64,000 bases of DNA from Oerskovia flava (GTDB lineage Bacteria; Actinomycetota; Actinomycetes; Actinomycetales; Cellulomonadaceae): positions 1-64,000 of the forward strand of contig NZ_JAOXSR010000007.1 in NCBI RefSeq assembly GCF_026163685.1, in the 5' to 3' direction. The position numbers and the translations under genes are program-made. Below are positions 62,154-64,000 of this stretch, one piece after another. The notes under the pieces were generated by a model that was not told where the DNA came from, ran no database searches, and worked only from the letters and a program-made list of their open reading frames with translations. The first letter of the stretch is position 1, and each line of letters starts with the position of its first letter.

Positions 62154-62180
62154 TTAGCACTCGCACTACGAGAGTGACAG
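62154..62180 (+). promoter_or_regulatory. CIRCE operator 2 (HrcA site) of groEL
   Basis: TTAGCACTC (a perfect left arm), nine bases, then GAGTGACAG. It lies 35 nt (centre to centre) after CIRCE 1, around the predicted transcription start. Tandem CIRCE elements are known upstream of actinobacterial groEL genes. Confidence 0.85.
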
Positions 62181-62210
62181 ACTGAGGTAGTACCCGAGGT
62201 CGCCAGGTGA

Positions 62211-63935
<1,725 letters not shown>

Positions 63936-63976
63936 TCCACCGCTGACACCGCGCGGCGCGAGCCGCACGCACACGA

Positions 63977-64000
63977 GGGCCGTCGCCCGGGTTCGCCCGG
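63977..64000 (+). terminator. groEL terminator (cut by the window end)
   Basis: A G+C-rich left arm (63977-63991), a ttcg tetraloop (63992-63995) and the first five bases of the right arm (63996-64000) are visible. The pattern predicts a ~15-bp stem whose remainder lies beyond the window. Confidence 0.6.

Overview
The window (64 kb, very high G+C) comes from an actinobacterial chromosome. The marker set is actinobacterial: Lsr2, CarD, MshA (mycothiol), an F420-type DUF385 protein, a PstS/SenX3/RegX3 phosphate module, MsiK and DUF3180/DUF2520/DUF3263/DUF4032 proteins. Gene order and codon bias suggest a Cellulomonadaceae/Micrococcales-type organism; this placement is inference. Nothing looks like a prophage, insertion sequence, plasmid or CRISPR array. 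It is a housekeeping region.

Layout. 1-307: 3' end of an rRNA operon (23S tail, 5S, strong terminator). 353-5741 (mostly minus): an alpha/beta hydrolase, a maleylpyruvate-isomerase-type protein, the metY-metX homocysteine operon with an unusual leader, and ppa. 6013-26134 (plus): dacB, a DUF2342 metallopeptidase, tilS, hpt, ftsH, the folate run folE-folP-folBK, DUF3180, two PH-domain membrane proteins, DUF2520, panC-panD, nadB-nadC, lysS, a 61-aa membrane protein and lsr2. This follows the order Rv3628 to Rv3597c as I remember it from Mycobacterium tuberculosis, except that nadB-nadC sit where coaX is in that species. 26262-29993: a lactonase, mshA, an F420-type protein and gpmA. 30089-37114: phosphate regulation and uptake (phoU divergent from senX3-regX3, then pstSCAB behind a PHO box). 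37276-47256: lipoproteins, carD-ispD-ispF and cysS-rlmB (the Rv3584 to Rv3579c block), interrupted by an LpqN-like lipoprotein, a TetR regulator, an FAD-linked sugar-lactone oxidase and a PLP amino-acid deaminase/aldolase. 47323-52368 (minus): DUF4032, msiK, otsB and otsA. 52534-58939: a membrane Ser/Thr kinase, a two-cysteine membrane protein, a DsbA-like protein, tRNA-Thr(TGT), a GDSL hydrolase, ung, DUF3263 and a VirR-like LytR_C protein. 59022-63935: an FAD phytoene-dehydrogenase-like oxidoreductase, a secreted GH15-like glycosidase and groEL under two CIRCE operators. The window ends inside the groEL terminator.

Three cross-cutting signals stand out. First, many genes start leaderless: a TANNNT-like -10 box lies 6-8 nt before the ATG/GTG with no ribosome binding site. 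Second, the metYX operon is preceded by a leaderless 7-codon ORF, Met-Thr-Cys-Arg-Met-Cys-Cys, which looks like a cysteine-responsive attenuator. Third, a REP-like inverted repeat at about 60506-60590 supplies the stop codons of both converging genes.
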